NCBI GenBank assembly: GCA_947589745.1
Contig: CANQCS010000027.1
Span: forward strand, 1-32,837
From: an uncultured Oscillospiraceae bacterium
GTDB taxonomy: Bacteria > Bacillota > Clostridia > Oscillospirales > Oscillospiraceae
Length of the DNA stretch: 32,837 nucleotides
Direction: 5' to 3'
Shown here: piece after piece, positions 16,362-23,880 of the stretch
Layout of the letters: every line of letters starts with the position of its first letter
How positions within the stretch are numbered: position 1 is the first letter of the stretch
The notes under the pieces: model-generated
Seen by the model: only the letters and a program-made list of their open reading frames with translations
Databases searched by the model: none
What the model was told of the DNA's origin: nothing
Translations under genes and position numbers: made by a program

Positions 16362-17309
16362 TTAATCCTTCTTGGGACCGGGGACACACCCCTCCACCGT
16401 GAAGCTGAAGGGACGCTCCTGGGTGATCATCAGGGTGCCGCCATTGACGTCCACAGTCTCGCCCTGCATGAAGTTTGCCATAGGGGTACACATTGCGAAC
16501 ACCACCAGCGCCACCTCGTCCGGGTTCATCGCCAGAGGCGTGGGGTCGGGAGCGCCCGCTCCGTGGGCGTCGCGGACCGCCTTGTACTCGGGGCCATACA
16601 GCGTAAACGCCTCCGCGCCCTCCGTGAACACACCGGCGCTGAGCATCCCGCCGGGCGCCACGCAGTTCACATTGATGCCGTACTGGCGGAGCTCCCCGGA
16701 TACCGTCTTGGTCATTGCCACCACGCCGGCCTTCGCCGCCGCGTAGTAGCTGTTCATGCCGATCCCCCTGGGACCCTCGCCCAGATGCGCCGCCGATGAG
16801 ATAAACACGATTTTGCCCTTGACCTTATTTGCCACCATGTAGCGGGCGGCGGCCTGACCCAGGAAATAGCTGCCTTTCAGGTCCGTATCCATCACACGGT
16901 CGTATACCTCCTCCGGCAGGTCCAGATAGGAGTAACTGGACCACCCTGCCGCGCAGGTCACCAGCACGTCCAGCCCGCCGTAAGTGGCGGTCGCGTAGTC
17001 CACTGCCGCATAACAAGAGGCAACTTTGGATACGTCAGTCTGTACCCAGCTGACCTCATAGCCCTTGCTGTGGAAATCCTCCAGCGCCCGCTGGGCCCGC
17101 GCCTCGCCCCGGGAGGCGATGACCACCTTTGCGCCTGCCTCACACAGCCGGTTCACGACCATGTAACCAAGACCCGACGCGCCGCCGCTGACCAGGGCCA
17201 CCTTTCCCCGCATACAGTTTACGAAAATGTCCTGTAACGGCGATACCTTTGCCAGGTTCATGCGGGACAGGGATTCCGGATCGATCCGTCTCTGCTGCGC
17301 TTCTGCCAT
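16362..17309 (-). CDS. SDR-family NAD(P)-dependent oxidoreductase
   Basis: A 315-aa classical short-chain dehydrogenase/reductase. The nucleotide-binding motif is SGGASGLG (near residue 45), the catalytic Ser lies in FISSAAH, and the Tyr-Lys pair is in SYYAAAKAG. QTDVSK, VTCAAG and NVNCVAPGG are typical of the fold. It has about 35 extra N-terminal residues (MAEAQQRRIDPESLSRMNLAKV) compared with the shortest family members. It presumably oxidises an alcohol or reduces a ketone; the substrate cannot be read. The start at 17309 has AAGGAGGAGCACT upstream and is preferred over an ATG 18 bases further out. It is the first gene of a two-gene operon with the PanB-like enzyme, divergent from the LuxR-type regulator, so it may act on the product of that enzyme (inference). 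Confidence 0.88.
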   Translation of the reverse strand: MAEAQQRRIDPESLSRMNLAKVSPLQDIFVNCMRGKVALVSGGASGLGYMVVNRLCEAGAKVVIASRGEARAQRALEDFHSKGYEVSWVQTDVSKVASCYAAVDYATATYGGLDVLVTCAAGWSSYSYLDLPEEVYDRVMDTDLKGSYFLGQAAARYMVANKVKGKIVFISSAAHLGEGPRGIGMNSYYAAAKAGVVAMTKTVSGELRQYGINVNCVAPGGMLSAGVFTEGAEAFTLYGPEYKAVRDAHGAGAPDPTPLAMNPDEVALVVFAMCTPMANFMQGETVDVNGGTLMITQERPFSFTVEGCVPGPKKD

Positions 17310-17364
17310 AGTGCTCCTCCTTGTCAATATGTATGGATTTGAGATGCTTTTCTTGTGGTTTCTA

Positions 17365-17393
17365 TTTACATTTTAACAAAGAGGCGCTATAAT
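17365..17393 (+). promoter_or_regulatory. Promoter of the LuxR-type regulator gene
   Basis: TTTACA (17365-17370) and a perfect TATAAT (17388-17393) are separated by 17 bases. Transcription would start near 17400, so the two palindromes that follow lie at about +1 and +35. Confidence 0.75.
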
Positions 17394-17396
17394 TGA

Positions 17397-17414
17397 ATAC
17401 ATAAAATTATGCAA
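17397..17414. promoter_or_regulatory. Imperfect copy of the palindromic operator (site 1)
   Basis: ATACATAAAATTATGCAA matches the perfect palindrome at 17431-17448 in most positions. The two are 34 bases apart, about three helical turns, so they could bind the same dimeric regulator on one DNA face. Confidence 0.5.
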
Positions 17415-17430
17415 ACAGCCCTGATCTGCC

Positions 17431-17448
17431 ATACATAAATTTATGTAT
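17431..17448. promoter_or_regulatory. Perfect 18-bp palindrome (site 2), operator candidate
   Basis: ATACATAAATTTATGTAT equals its own reverse complement. It lies in the leader between the LuxR promoter and the LuxR start codon, within the divergent control region of the SDR operon. Binding by the LuxR-type protein is inferred. Confidence 0.6.
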
Positions 17449-17501
17449 TTTCTTTTGGAGCTTTCAAAACGTCTGATGTGGAAAGGCAAAGGGGAACATG
17501 T

Positions 17502-18287
17502 ATGGATACTGTCATATCAGAGAAAAAAGCGGAACGGATCTATCAGCTCCTGCTCCGATGCGGCGCTGAGCGCACGCAGTCCGGTTTCTGCGGAAAACTG
17601 GTCAAAGAGATCGAAGACCTTGTTTTCTACGACCAGTCCCGCGTACTGTTTCTGGACAGGACAGGGAAGATCTGCGACTACCGGCTGTTCGGCGTCAATG
17701 AGCGGCAATGGAATGATTTCATGTACTACTACGAGAACGACCTGGTATTCAGCAAGTACCCCATGAAGGAACCCTTGCATTTATCGCAGAAAGAAAAAGT
17801 TTTAGCACACAACTATTGGTACGATTTTGATGAGAAGACTGTGGACAGCAGTATCTTTGTGGATGACTATGTACGATCCCTTCGGCTGTATCACAGCCTG
17901 GGGATCGGCCTGAGCGACCAGGATAACTGCATCCGCAGCATTATTGTGCTGGACCGGACACAGGATATCCCCTTCACCTATCACGAGATCGAATTGGTCC
18001 GAAAAATACATCCGTTGCTGGAAAACTATCACATCGACTTGCTCCTGGACTCCGGCCCGGCATCCTCCCCGCTCCAAACTTTCAAGCAGTCTTATTTTCT
18101 CACCAAAAGGGAGACGGAGATCGTAGGGCTGCTGATGGATGGGCTCACGCCTTCGCTTATCGGACAGCGGCTCAATGTCAGCGTCGCCACGGTATACCGG
18201 CATATCGCCAATATCTATCAGAAGTGCCATATCTCGAACCGTCAGGAGCTGCACAGGCTATTTTCAGGACTGAAGCCACGCGATTAG
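17502..18287 (+). CDS. LuxR-family transcriptional regulator
   Basis: A 261-aa DNA-binding regulator. The C-terminal helix-turn-helix (about 200-256) has the LuxR/NarL pattern: LTKRETEIVGLLMDGLTPSLIGQRLNVS, then VATVYRHIANIYQKCHISNR. The N-terminal 190 residues are an uncharacterised sensory region, possibly GAF-like (SIIVLDRTQDIPFTYHEIELV). No receiver-domain residues are seen, so control is likely by a small ligand. The ATG at 17502 is chosen because AAAGGGGAA lies at a good distance; a GTG at 17478 is in frame but less well placed. It is divergent from the SDR/PanB-like operon and is its likely regulator. Two palindromes in its own leader suggest autoregulation. Confidence 0.88.
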   Translation: MDTVISEKKAERIYQLLLRCGAERTQSGFCGKLVKEIEDLVFYDQSRVLFLDRTGKICDYRLFGVNERQWNDFMYYYENDLVFSKYPMKEPLHLSQKEKVLAHNYWYDFDEKTVDSSIFVDDYVRSLRLYHSLGIGLSDQDNCIRSIIVLDRTQDIPFTYHEIELVRKIHPLLENYHIDLLLDSGPASSPLQTFKQSYFLTKRETEIVGLLMDGLTPSLIGQRLNVSVATVYRHIANIYQKCHISNRQELHRLFSGLKPRD

Positions 18288-18303
18288 GAATGGTGGGAAA
18301 AGT

Positions 18304-18567
18304 ATGGGAGAAGAATGGACAATAAAATTCGTGGCATCCTTCAGCGGCGGCAAGGACAGCGTCCTTGCGCTCCACGAAATGGCAGCGGCAGGGCATGAGC
18401 CTGTGGCGCTGCCGGTCATGTACCGGCCAAAGGCCAGACTAAACTGGGTCCACGGCGTCGGGCCGCAGCTGTTGACCGCCATAGGGGACGTACTGGAGAT
18501 CCCTTTGCTCTGCCGTACTCCTCCTTCCTCAGATGTCCCGCGTATGCCTCCACCTAGGCTCCTGTGA
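18304..18567 (+). pseudogene. Truncated Dph6/MJ0570-like PP-loop ATP pyrophosphatase
   Basis: The first 65 residues have the N-terminus of the diphthine-ammonia ligase-like ATP pyrophosphatases: FVASFSGGKDSVLALHEM with the PP-loop SGGKDS, then WVHGVGPQLLTAIGDVLEIPLL. The family usually runs to more than 200 residues, but here the similarity breaks off after EIPLL and the frame ends in a proline-rich tail. The remainder is not found in the following sequence, so this is a deletion remnant. It starts 17 bases after the LuxR gene, with only a weak ribosome binding site. Confidence 0.7.
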
Positions 18568-18690
18568 TCCGATCACTCATGGCCGCTCCTCCTTCTCATC
18601 GTAGTCCCTTCATTCTACCAGCATTTTGCATTTTCTGACAGAAATATATTTCATTACCATCGGTCTATTCCATCTCTTTCCTATAGAAAA

Positions 18691-18696
18691 TATAAT
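18691..18696 (+). promoter_or_regulatory. -10 box of the XRE regulator gene
   Basis: A perfect TATAAT lies 26 bases before the ATG at 18722 in an AT-rich stretch. No good -35 box is seen 16-18 bases upstream, which would fit an activated or repressible promoter. A GAAATATATTTC palindrome lies about 50 bases further upstream. Confidence 0.45.
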
Positions 18697-18721
18697 CATT
18701 CTATCGGAAGAGAGGTGCGCC

Positions 18722-19060
18722 ATGAAACACGTGGAACTCATGCAGATCGTCGGAAACAACCTCCGCGCCTACCGGAACGCCCGCGGGATGACTCAGGAGG
18801 AACTGGCAGAAAGGGCCGGCATCAGCACGTCCTTCTGCGCCAACATCGAGCGCGGGAAGAAGGGCGTCAGCATGTTCATCCTGCAGGACCTGGCGGATGC
18901 GCTGGGGATCACTGTGAACCACCTGATCTATGAGGACAACAGCGGCCTGCGCCTGACCAACATTGAGACGCTTCTCCGGGACAAGCCGGAGCCGTTCCTT
19001 GAGTGGATCGAGAAGGTGATCCAGCTCAGCAGCGAAGAGTACTACAGCAGAAGTAAATAA
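18722..19060 (+). CDS. XRE-family helix-turn-helix transcriptional regulator
   Basis: A 112-aa regulator. The HTH_3 domain covers about residues 8-65: VGNNLRAYRNARGMTQEELAERAGIS, FCANIERGKKG, LQDLADALGITVNHL. A short acidic helical tail follows. The ATG at 18722 has AGAGAGGTG upstream; the longer frame from 18626 is not supported. Small XRE proteins of this kind often regulate themselves or a neighbouring element. Its target is not evident, and it ends with its own terminator. Confidence 0.9.
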   Translation: MKHVELMQIVGNNLRAYRNARGMTQEELAERAGISTSFCANIERGKKGVSMFILQDLADALGITVNHLIYEDNSGLRLTNIETLLRDKPEPFLEWIEKVIQLSSEEYYSRSK

Positions 19061-19141
19061 CTGGCTTACATACACGACTGATGCTGCCTTCCTTTGTTGA
19101 AGCGGCTGCCGCTCCGTATTCCGTAAAGCCCCGGATAACAG

Positions 19142-19171
19142 ATACCCCCGTCGAACTGACGGGGGTATTTT
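19142..19171 (+). terminator. Terminator of the XRE regulator gene
   Basis: ATACCCCCGTC (19142-19152) pairs perfectly with GACGGGGGTAT (19158-19168) around GAACT and runs into TTTT. Confidence 0.88.
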
Positions 19172-19245
19172 GCGTCATTTCAGGTCTTTCTCATCGCAGG
19201 AGCGCCATCTCTTCCGTTACTCTGGCCGGACGGGGAGGTGAGCGT

Positions 19246-19332
19246 ATGAAAACGGCCAAACGTTACTATGTACCTCTGGTGCAGGTCCCATCAGGGCCCC
19301 GAAGCACGAGGCCGCCACCGATGTGCGTCTGA
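19246..19332 (+). CDS. Tiny 28-aa ORF with a strong ribosome binding site
   Basis: An ATG with GGAGGTGAGCGT directly upstream opens a 28-codon frame starting MKTAKRYYVPLVQV and ending in a proline-rich tail. No family is recognised. The start region looks like a genuine gene beginning, so this may be the stump of a longer deleted gene, or a leader or small peptide ahead of the Spo0A-C gene 57 bases downstream. Confidence 0.35.
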   Translation: MKTAKRYYVPLVQVPSGPRSTRPPPMCV

Positions 19333-19389
19333 CCTATTCGGCAACACATCTTATATAAATCAAGCACATCATCAACGAGGTGACAGGAT

Positions 19390-19746
19390 ATGTTCTTTCT
19401 GGAGGAGGATCGCATTTTTACGGAGATCTACGATCTCCTGTACTGGTTGGGCATCACCGGAAACTATACGGGATTTTTCTACTGCTCCTACGCCGTGTAC
19501 CTGGCATGCCAGCAGCCGGACCGGCTGCTGCTGGTCACCAAGTGGCTGTACCCGGACGTGGCGAAGTATTACGGGACCCAGTGGAAAAACGTAGAGCGGA
19601 ATATCCGTACCATCACGGATGAGATCTGGAGGACAAACCGGGAACGGCTGGAGGATCTGGCTGGCCAGCCCCTCTCTGAAAAGCCGGCTCCCTCGCGGCT
19701 GATCTCCATTCTGACCTCGCACATCTCGTCCCGTTGGGCTGCCTGA
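19390..19746 (+). CDS. Stand-alone Spo0A C-terminal-domain protein
   Basis: A 118-aa protein that matches only the DNA-binding effector domain of the sporulation regulator Spo0A: IYDLLYWLGITGNYTGF, YLACQQPDRLLLVTKWLYPDVAKYYGT, and the recognition-helix region NVERNIRTITDEIW. The receiver domain that normally senses phosphorylation is absent. It could bind DNA constitutively at Spo0A-box-like sites or be a plasmid- or element-borne relative with a different role. The start has GAGGTGACAGGAT upstream. The C-terminal tail (SRLISILTSHISSRW) agrees with the end of the Spo0A fold, so the domain is complete. The surrounding stretch is full of gene remnants, which suggests acquisition by transfer. 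Confidence 0.85.
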   Translation: MFFLEEDRIFTEIYDLLYWLGITGNYTGFFYCSYAVYLACQQPDRLLLVTKWLYPDVAKYYGTQWKNVERNIRTITDEIWRTNRERLEDLAGQPLSEKPAPSRLISILTSHISSRWAA

Positions 19747-19756
19747 CAGATCGAAG

Positions 19757-19781
19757 GGCCCCCTGAGCTTTTCAGGGGGCC
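19757..19781. terminator. Hairpin after the Spo0A-C gene
   Basis: GGCCCCCTGA (19757-19766) pairs perfectly with TCAGGGGGCC (19772-19781). There is no proper T-run on either strand, so it may be an imperfect terminator for the plus-strand gene or for a minus-strand transcript from 19876-19904. Confidence 0.5.
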
Positions 19782-19875
19782 TGGATCTGAATGGGTGGCA
19801 TATCCAGTAACCATCCTATAAAAACATGGAGCGTCCTCCCTGTTGGTTCGTTTTTCTTCTGTCCGTATCGTCCAT

Positions 19876-19904
19876 AGTATACCGCAGATAGGAGGATCAG
19901 ACAA
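19876..19904 (-). promoter_or_regulatory. Minus-strand promoter without an obvious gene
   Basis: TTGTCT (19904-19899) and TATACT (19881-19876) lie 17 bases apart on the minus strand. Downstream there is only a ribosome-binding-site-like GGGAGGACG followed by a three-codon frame, and then the hairpin at 19757-19781. A short RNA or a relic of a deleted gene would explain it. Confidence 0.45.
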
Positions 19905-19972
19905 GGAAGATGTTATTCGGTGGCGGCTATAGTCAAAATTTGTCCGCTCAGGCCCGCCAGCCCTCCTGTGGT

Positions 19973-20368
19973 TCATATCTTGTCCAGCTCCCGCTGGTAT
20001 TCCACGTCGCTCAGTTGCCCCTCCTCCGTCCGTGCCTTCAGCCCCTGCGCCGCGGCCACATGCCGGTTCCACTCATCCGTGGAGATGCTCCCTCGGTGCT
20101 TCCGCCCCTTCAGCCGGTTGTAAGTCCTCTGGTACTCCCGCCGGATAAACTCATCGCCGTTCCGCTGTTTCTCCTTCCGGTGCGGCCCCACCTGACGGCA
20201 GGTCTTCTTCGCCTCCCCTGGCGCCACTCTGGTGCAGTATCTTGTGTCGTATGCTCCTATAGCCAGGAACCAGTGCCCGCAGCGATTGCAACGCTGCGGT
20301 AGATTCCCTGCCATCATCCCCCGGTACAGGTCGCAGTACAGGAAACTGGCCAGCTCACCAAATTCCAT
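19973..20368 (-). pseudogene. C-terminal part of a DUF6076-type protein, N-terminus missing
   Basis: 131 residues match, from memory, the C-terminal part of DUF6076 proteins. There is a zinc-ribbon-like pattern, QRCNRCGHWFL...TRYCTRVAPGEAKKTC, followed by a basic helical tail (REYQRTYNRLKGRKHRG, ISTDEWNRHVAAAQGLK). Full-length relatives carry a long N-terminal region that is absent here. The frame begins with an ATG directly after an in-frame stop codon and has no ribosome binding site, so it is most likely a truncated remnant. It lies 85 bases after the TOTE gene in the same orientation. The family has no known function. Confidence 0.6.
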
Positions 20369-20453
20369 CTACGAGGCCTACGCCGGCCCATGCCTCCGTC
20401 TCAAAGCCAAAGGCTACTCAGATATTTACACTTTTCCACCAGAAAACCGATGC

Positions 20454-23363
20454 CTAACTACCGTTTTTATCCCCTCTGTACCCATCCAGCATCCTCAGCA
20501 GCTCGCCCGCCAGTTCCGGGCTGCATAGCCGCATGGAACCATTGCCGCCGCGCTCGAAGCCGAGGAAGTTGATCCCTCCGTACCACAGCGTCTGCCGGTC
20601 GATCACAGCGAACCGCTGGTGCTGTCTGGGGATGCGGCGGACCTGTATGCCGCGCTCCTCCAGCAGGGTGATCGCCGCTTGGACCTTTCGCTCTGTCTCC
20701 GGCTTGAAGCAGCTCTCATCCCCTGTGATGACCTTTGCCGCTACGCCTTGGGGCAGCCAGGTGAGAAAACGCTTCACCTGTCCCATCTGCAAGTAGGGGC
20801 TGACCACCACGATACTTTTCTCCGCCTGCCGCACGTCCTCCGCAAAGGCGGGCAGATAGTCCTCCTGGCTGAAGATCCGGTTGCCCTCCACCGGCCTGTC
20901 CGCGTCCCCACGGACACTGTAGCCGATGGCGGCGTATCCTGTGAGCCGCCTCTGATACATCCGCTCCAGCATGGGGACCCGCAGGTCCACATAGTCATAA
21001 ATCAGCACCTCCCGCTTTCCGGCATACTCCCGGTGGAGCCGACCGGCATACTGGGCCAGAGTGCCCTTCCAGGAGATGGGCATGGCCAGCATCAGCGTAT
21101 CCAGCCGGGGCAGGTCAAAGCCCTCGCCCACATACCGCCCGGTGGCCACCAGGACCAGCGGCTCCTCCGGCGGGATCTGTGCCAGCTCTGCCAGCAGTTC
21201 CCGCTTCTCCCTGGCGGTGCCGTGTCCTGACAGCAGCACTACCCGTCCGTGCCGCTCCGCCAGCTGCGCGTAAAGCAGCTTCGCGTGGTCGTACCGCTCC
21301 GTCAGCACCAACGGCGTTCTTCCGGCGGATACAGCCTCTGTCACATCCGCGATGATCTGCGCGTTCCGCGCCTGATCCGTCTGCATCGCCCGGTAGGCGT
21401 CGGTGATGGTCCACGGCTTATCTTCTGTCAGGGGCCGGGCAAATGCGGTGAATCGTGGGATCACCGCATGGGAAAAGCTCCGCTTCTCCGCCTGGGCCTT
21501 GGCGTCCACCTGATATCGAATCGGTCCGCACTGGAGATAGATGATGGGGTGGTGTCCATCCTTCCTGGTGGGTGTGGCCGTCAGGCCATAGACATACCGG
21601 GCGTTCACCTCTTTCAGGATGCGCTCAAAGCTCACCGCGGACACATGGTGGCATTCGTCCACGATGACCATGCCGTAGTCCTTGACCAACTCCCGCACCT
21701 CACCGCCTGAAATCAGGGACTGCATGATGGCCACGTCCACAAAACCCTCCAGACTGTTTTTCGTCCCGCCCAACTGTCCGATAAAGGACCGCTGCCGCTT
21801 CCTTCCGCGTCTTTTAGGCAGCTCGGGCAGCACCTCGTCAATGGCGAGAAACTGTGTCAGCGCCCGCTTCCACTGGTCCAGCAGGGACTGGGTATGGACC
21901 AGGATCAGCGTGTTGACCTGTCGCTGTGCAATCAGATAGGCGGCCACCACGGTCTTGCCAAACGCAGTGGTGGCGGAGAGCACGCCAATGTTGTGTTCCA
22001 GCAGCGCATCCGCCGCCGGCTGCTGTTCCTCCCGCAGTTCCCCCAGGAAGCGGGCGTGCAGGGTTTTCCCGGAAAAGGTCCTGTCTGTGATCTCGTAGGG
22101 AACACCGGTCCCGTCCAGCAGCTCCCGCAGCTTGGGTTCACAGCCGCGCGGCAGTGCCAGGTAGCCGTCCCGTTCCTCTGCCGTGCTCACGATCCGGGGC
22201 TTGTTGTAAACTGGCAGGCGCATGGCCTGCGCCCGGTAGAACTCCGGGTTCTGGAACGCGGCCAGCCGCACGAGACGGTTCCGGGCCCGTGGAGAAAACC
22301 CCTGCAGCGGGAGAAACAGCATATTCGCCCGCGTGATCTGCTGGATGCCATAGAAATCTATGGCGGTCAGCGGCCTTCTCTTTCGTTTTTCCCAGGGTTT
22401 TTGTTCCTGCCCATCCTCATACAGCTCACCCAGTACGCCGCCTTTGCCGTGGACCCGGAACAGATCATCCAGCGCGTGGGCCGTCAGCTTTTCCATTGCC
22501 GCCAGATACGCCCACTGATCAGGATAAGGATGCAGCATTTCATCCACAAACACGCTGTTTCCCCTTTTTCGCGCCAGCCCTTGGAGCGGCAGAGCGATCA
22601 AATTGCCAAAACCTCCCTTGGGCAGGGTGTCCTGGCAGGGGAACATCCGGTCGTATGCTTCCAGTTTCAGCTTCCCATCCCGCTCCATGGCCGCCGTCAG
22701 CAACAGGGCTCCCAGCTTCCGGACCGCCGCGCATGAGACCGGCTCCGCGAAGAATATCCAGAGATGGGCCCCCTCTCCGCTCCGCGAGCGCTCCACGCAG
22801 CAAGGCACGGACCACTCTTGGCAAACGCTCCTTAGAGACGACACATTCTCTCGCCAGCCCTCGTCATCCAGGTCAATGGCCAGGAACCAGCAGGTATCAT
22901 CCTCCAGAATAGGATAGAGGCCCACCACATCTCTGCCATATCCGTCCCTTCCTATGAGGTGGTCATAGATCGCCTGATCAGCGAGAGGCACCAGGGTCCG
23001 TTGATCGCACTGTGGGCAGGTGACCTTTGGCTTGGGGCATATGCCCTCCTTCCACTCGTTGGCACATACAGGAGAATACCCGCTCTTCCCGCTTCTGACA
23101 CTGTACCACCGCCTGGCGTAAACGTCCTCGCGCCCCCGAAAGAGGGATCGAAACAGACGGATCTTATCATCCGGCCCGCTGTGCCTGTCAACTTTTGGGG
23201 TGGTAGAGGGCAAAGCGCTGTCCGCTGCCACTGGTACTGCAGGCCCTGCGGCAACCGGATGTTCCCTACGCTCAAGCCCCAGCTTTTCTCTGAGCTCCCG
23301 GTTCTCTTTCTCCAGTTCCAAGACGCGCTGCTGCAGTTCCCTGCATCGGGATTCCCAGTCCAC
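20454..23363 (-). CDS. TOTE-type primase-helicase: AEP primase, SF2 helicase and PLD-like domain in one protein
   Basis: A 969-aa multidomain protein. Domains in order: an N-terminal coiled coil (about 1-32); a four-Cys zinc-binding motif (Cys100, Cys109, Cys116, Cys119); an archaeo-eukaryotic primase domain with the metal-binding LAIDLDDE (Asp164, Asp166) and SGEGAHLW (His200); an SF2 helicase with TTAFGKT (Lys near 468), VIVDECHHV, GLTATPTRKDG, VATGRYVGEGFD and QYAGRLHR; and a C-terminal phospholipase-D-like nuclease domain ending in HQRFAVID...WYGGINFLGF. This is the architecture of the TOTE conflict-system primase-helicases, thought to act against invading nucleic acid. In the PLD motif the usual HxK reads HQR, so cleavage activity is uncertain. 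The start is a GTG at 23363 with AAGGGGGGAG 5-6 bases upstream, better placed than the TTG at 23384. No partner gene is in the same operon, but the Wadjet operon is next door. Confidence 0.9.
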   Translation of the reverse strand: MDWESRCRELQQRVLELEKENRELREKLGLERREHPVAAGPAVPVAADSALPSTTPKVDRHSGPDDKIRLFRSLFRGREDVYARRWYSVRSGKSGYSPVCANEWKEGICPKPKVTCPQCDQRTLVPLADQAIYDHLIGRDGYGRDVVGLYPILEDDTCWFLAIDLDDEGWRENVSSLRSVCQEWSVPCCVERSRSGEGAHLWIFFAEPVSCAAVRKLGALLLTAAMERDGKLKLEAYDRMFPCQDTLPKGGFGNLIALPLQGLARKRGNSVFVDEMLHPYPDQWAYLAAMEKLTAHALDDLFRVHGKGGVLGELYEDGQEQKPWEKRKRRPLTAIDFYGIQQITRANMLFLPLQGFSPRARNRLVRLAAFQNPEFYRAQAMRLPVYNKPRIVSTAEERDGYLALPRGCEPKLRELLDGTGVPYEITDRTFSGKTLHARFLGELREEQQPAADALLEHNIGVLSATTAFGKTVVAAYLIAQRQVNTLILVHTQSLLDQWKRALTQFLAIDEVLPELPKRRGRKRQRSFIGQLGGTKNSLEGFVDVAIMQSLISGGEVRELVKDYGMVIVDECHHVSAVSFERILKEVNARYVYGLTATPTRKDGHHPIIYLQCGPIRYQVDAKAQAEKRSFSHAVIPRFTAFARPLTEDKPWTITDAYRAMQTDQARNAQIIADVTEAVSAGRTPLVLTERYDHAKLLYAQLAERHGRVVLLSGHGTAREKRELLAELAQIPPEEPLVLVATGRYVGEGFDLPRLDTLMLAMPISWKGTLAQYAGRLHREYAGKREVLIYDYVDLRVPMLERMYQRRLTGYAAIGYSVRGDADRPVEGNRIFSQEDYLPAFAEDVRQAEKSIVVVSPYLQMGQVKRFLTWLPQGVAAKVITGDESCFKPETERKVQAAITLLEERGIQVRRIPRQHQRFAVIDRQTLWYGGINFLGFERGGNGSMRLCSPELAGELLRMLDGYRGDKNGS

Positions 23364-23580
23364 CGCTTCTCCCCCCTTGGTCAAGTTTCAGTCTTTGTAT
23401 CATGCGATCACAGCTTTATGGAGGATTTTTTATTCATTGTAACACAGCGCAGTTCAGAAGAAAATAGCCATATTGGGTTTAACCCCACAAAAAGGATCAT
23501 ACTGATAATATGCTGCAAGTATGTATTTCGATTTGTCGCATATGATTTTGACAAGTCCACATATAACAGGAGGGGGTATT

Positions 23581-23880
23581 ATGCGGGTATGGATCTATGG
23601 TGATTCGCCTGAACAAGCCCGGGCACTAGCGGACAGCATCGTTCGCTGCGGCAGCGTTGTAGCCGGCTGTTCGATTCGCAAAACAGGCAGCTGCACCTTT
23701 CCGCACAGTGGCCTGACGCCGGCTGTCTCCGCCGCCGCCTTAAGGGAATTCGATGTTCTTATCGTTCCGACACAGGAAATACTGGGCGGCCAGGCGGACG
23801 CGGACCGAATCTCCGGGATATTCAAAAGCTATGGCGTTTCAATCAGGTCAGCCTCTAACTCCGAAATCAGCAGCTCCTGA
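23581..23880 (+). CDS. Small protein resembling a degenerate resolvase catalytic domain
   Basis: A 99-aa protein with an excellent start (AGGAGGGGG before the ATG). Its beginning MRVWIYGDSPEQ, its middle AALREFDVLIVPTQEILGG and its end DRISGIFKSYGVSIRSA follow the order of the N-terminal catalytic domain of serine recombinases (RVWIYARVS..., ...DALLV..LSRLGR..., ...GV.I.S). The conserved arginines and the DNA-binding part are missing, so recombinase activity is unlikely. Its last 52 bases overlap the end of jetD on the other strand. The family call is a low-confidence pattern match; the ribosome binding site makes the gene itself credible. Confidence 0.5.
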   Translation: MRVWIYGDSPEQARALADSIVRCGSVVAGCSIRKTGSCTFPHSGLTPAVSAAALREFDVLIVPTQEILGGQADADRISGIFKSYGVSIRSASNSEISSS

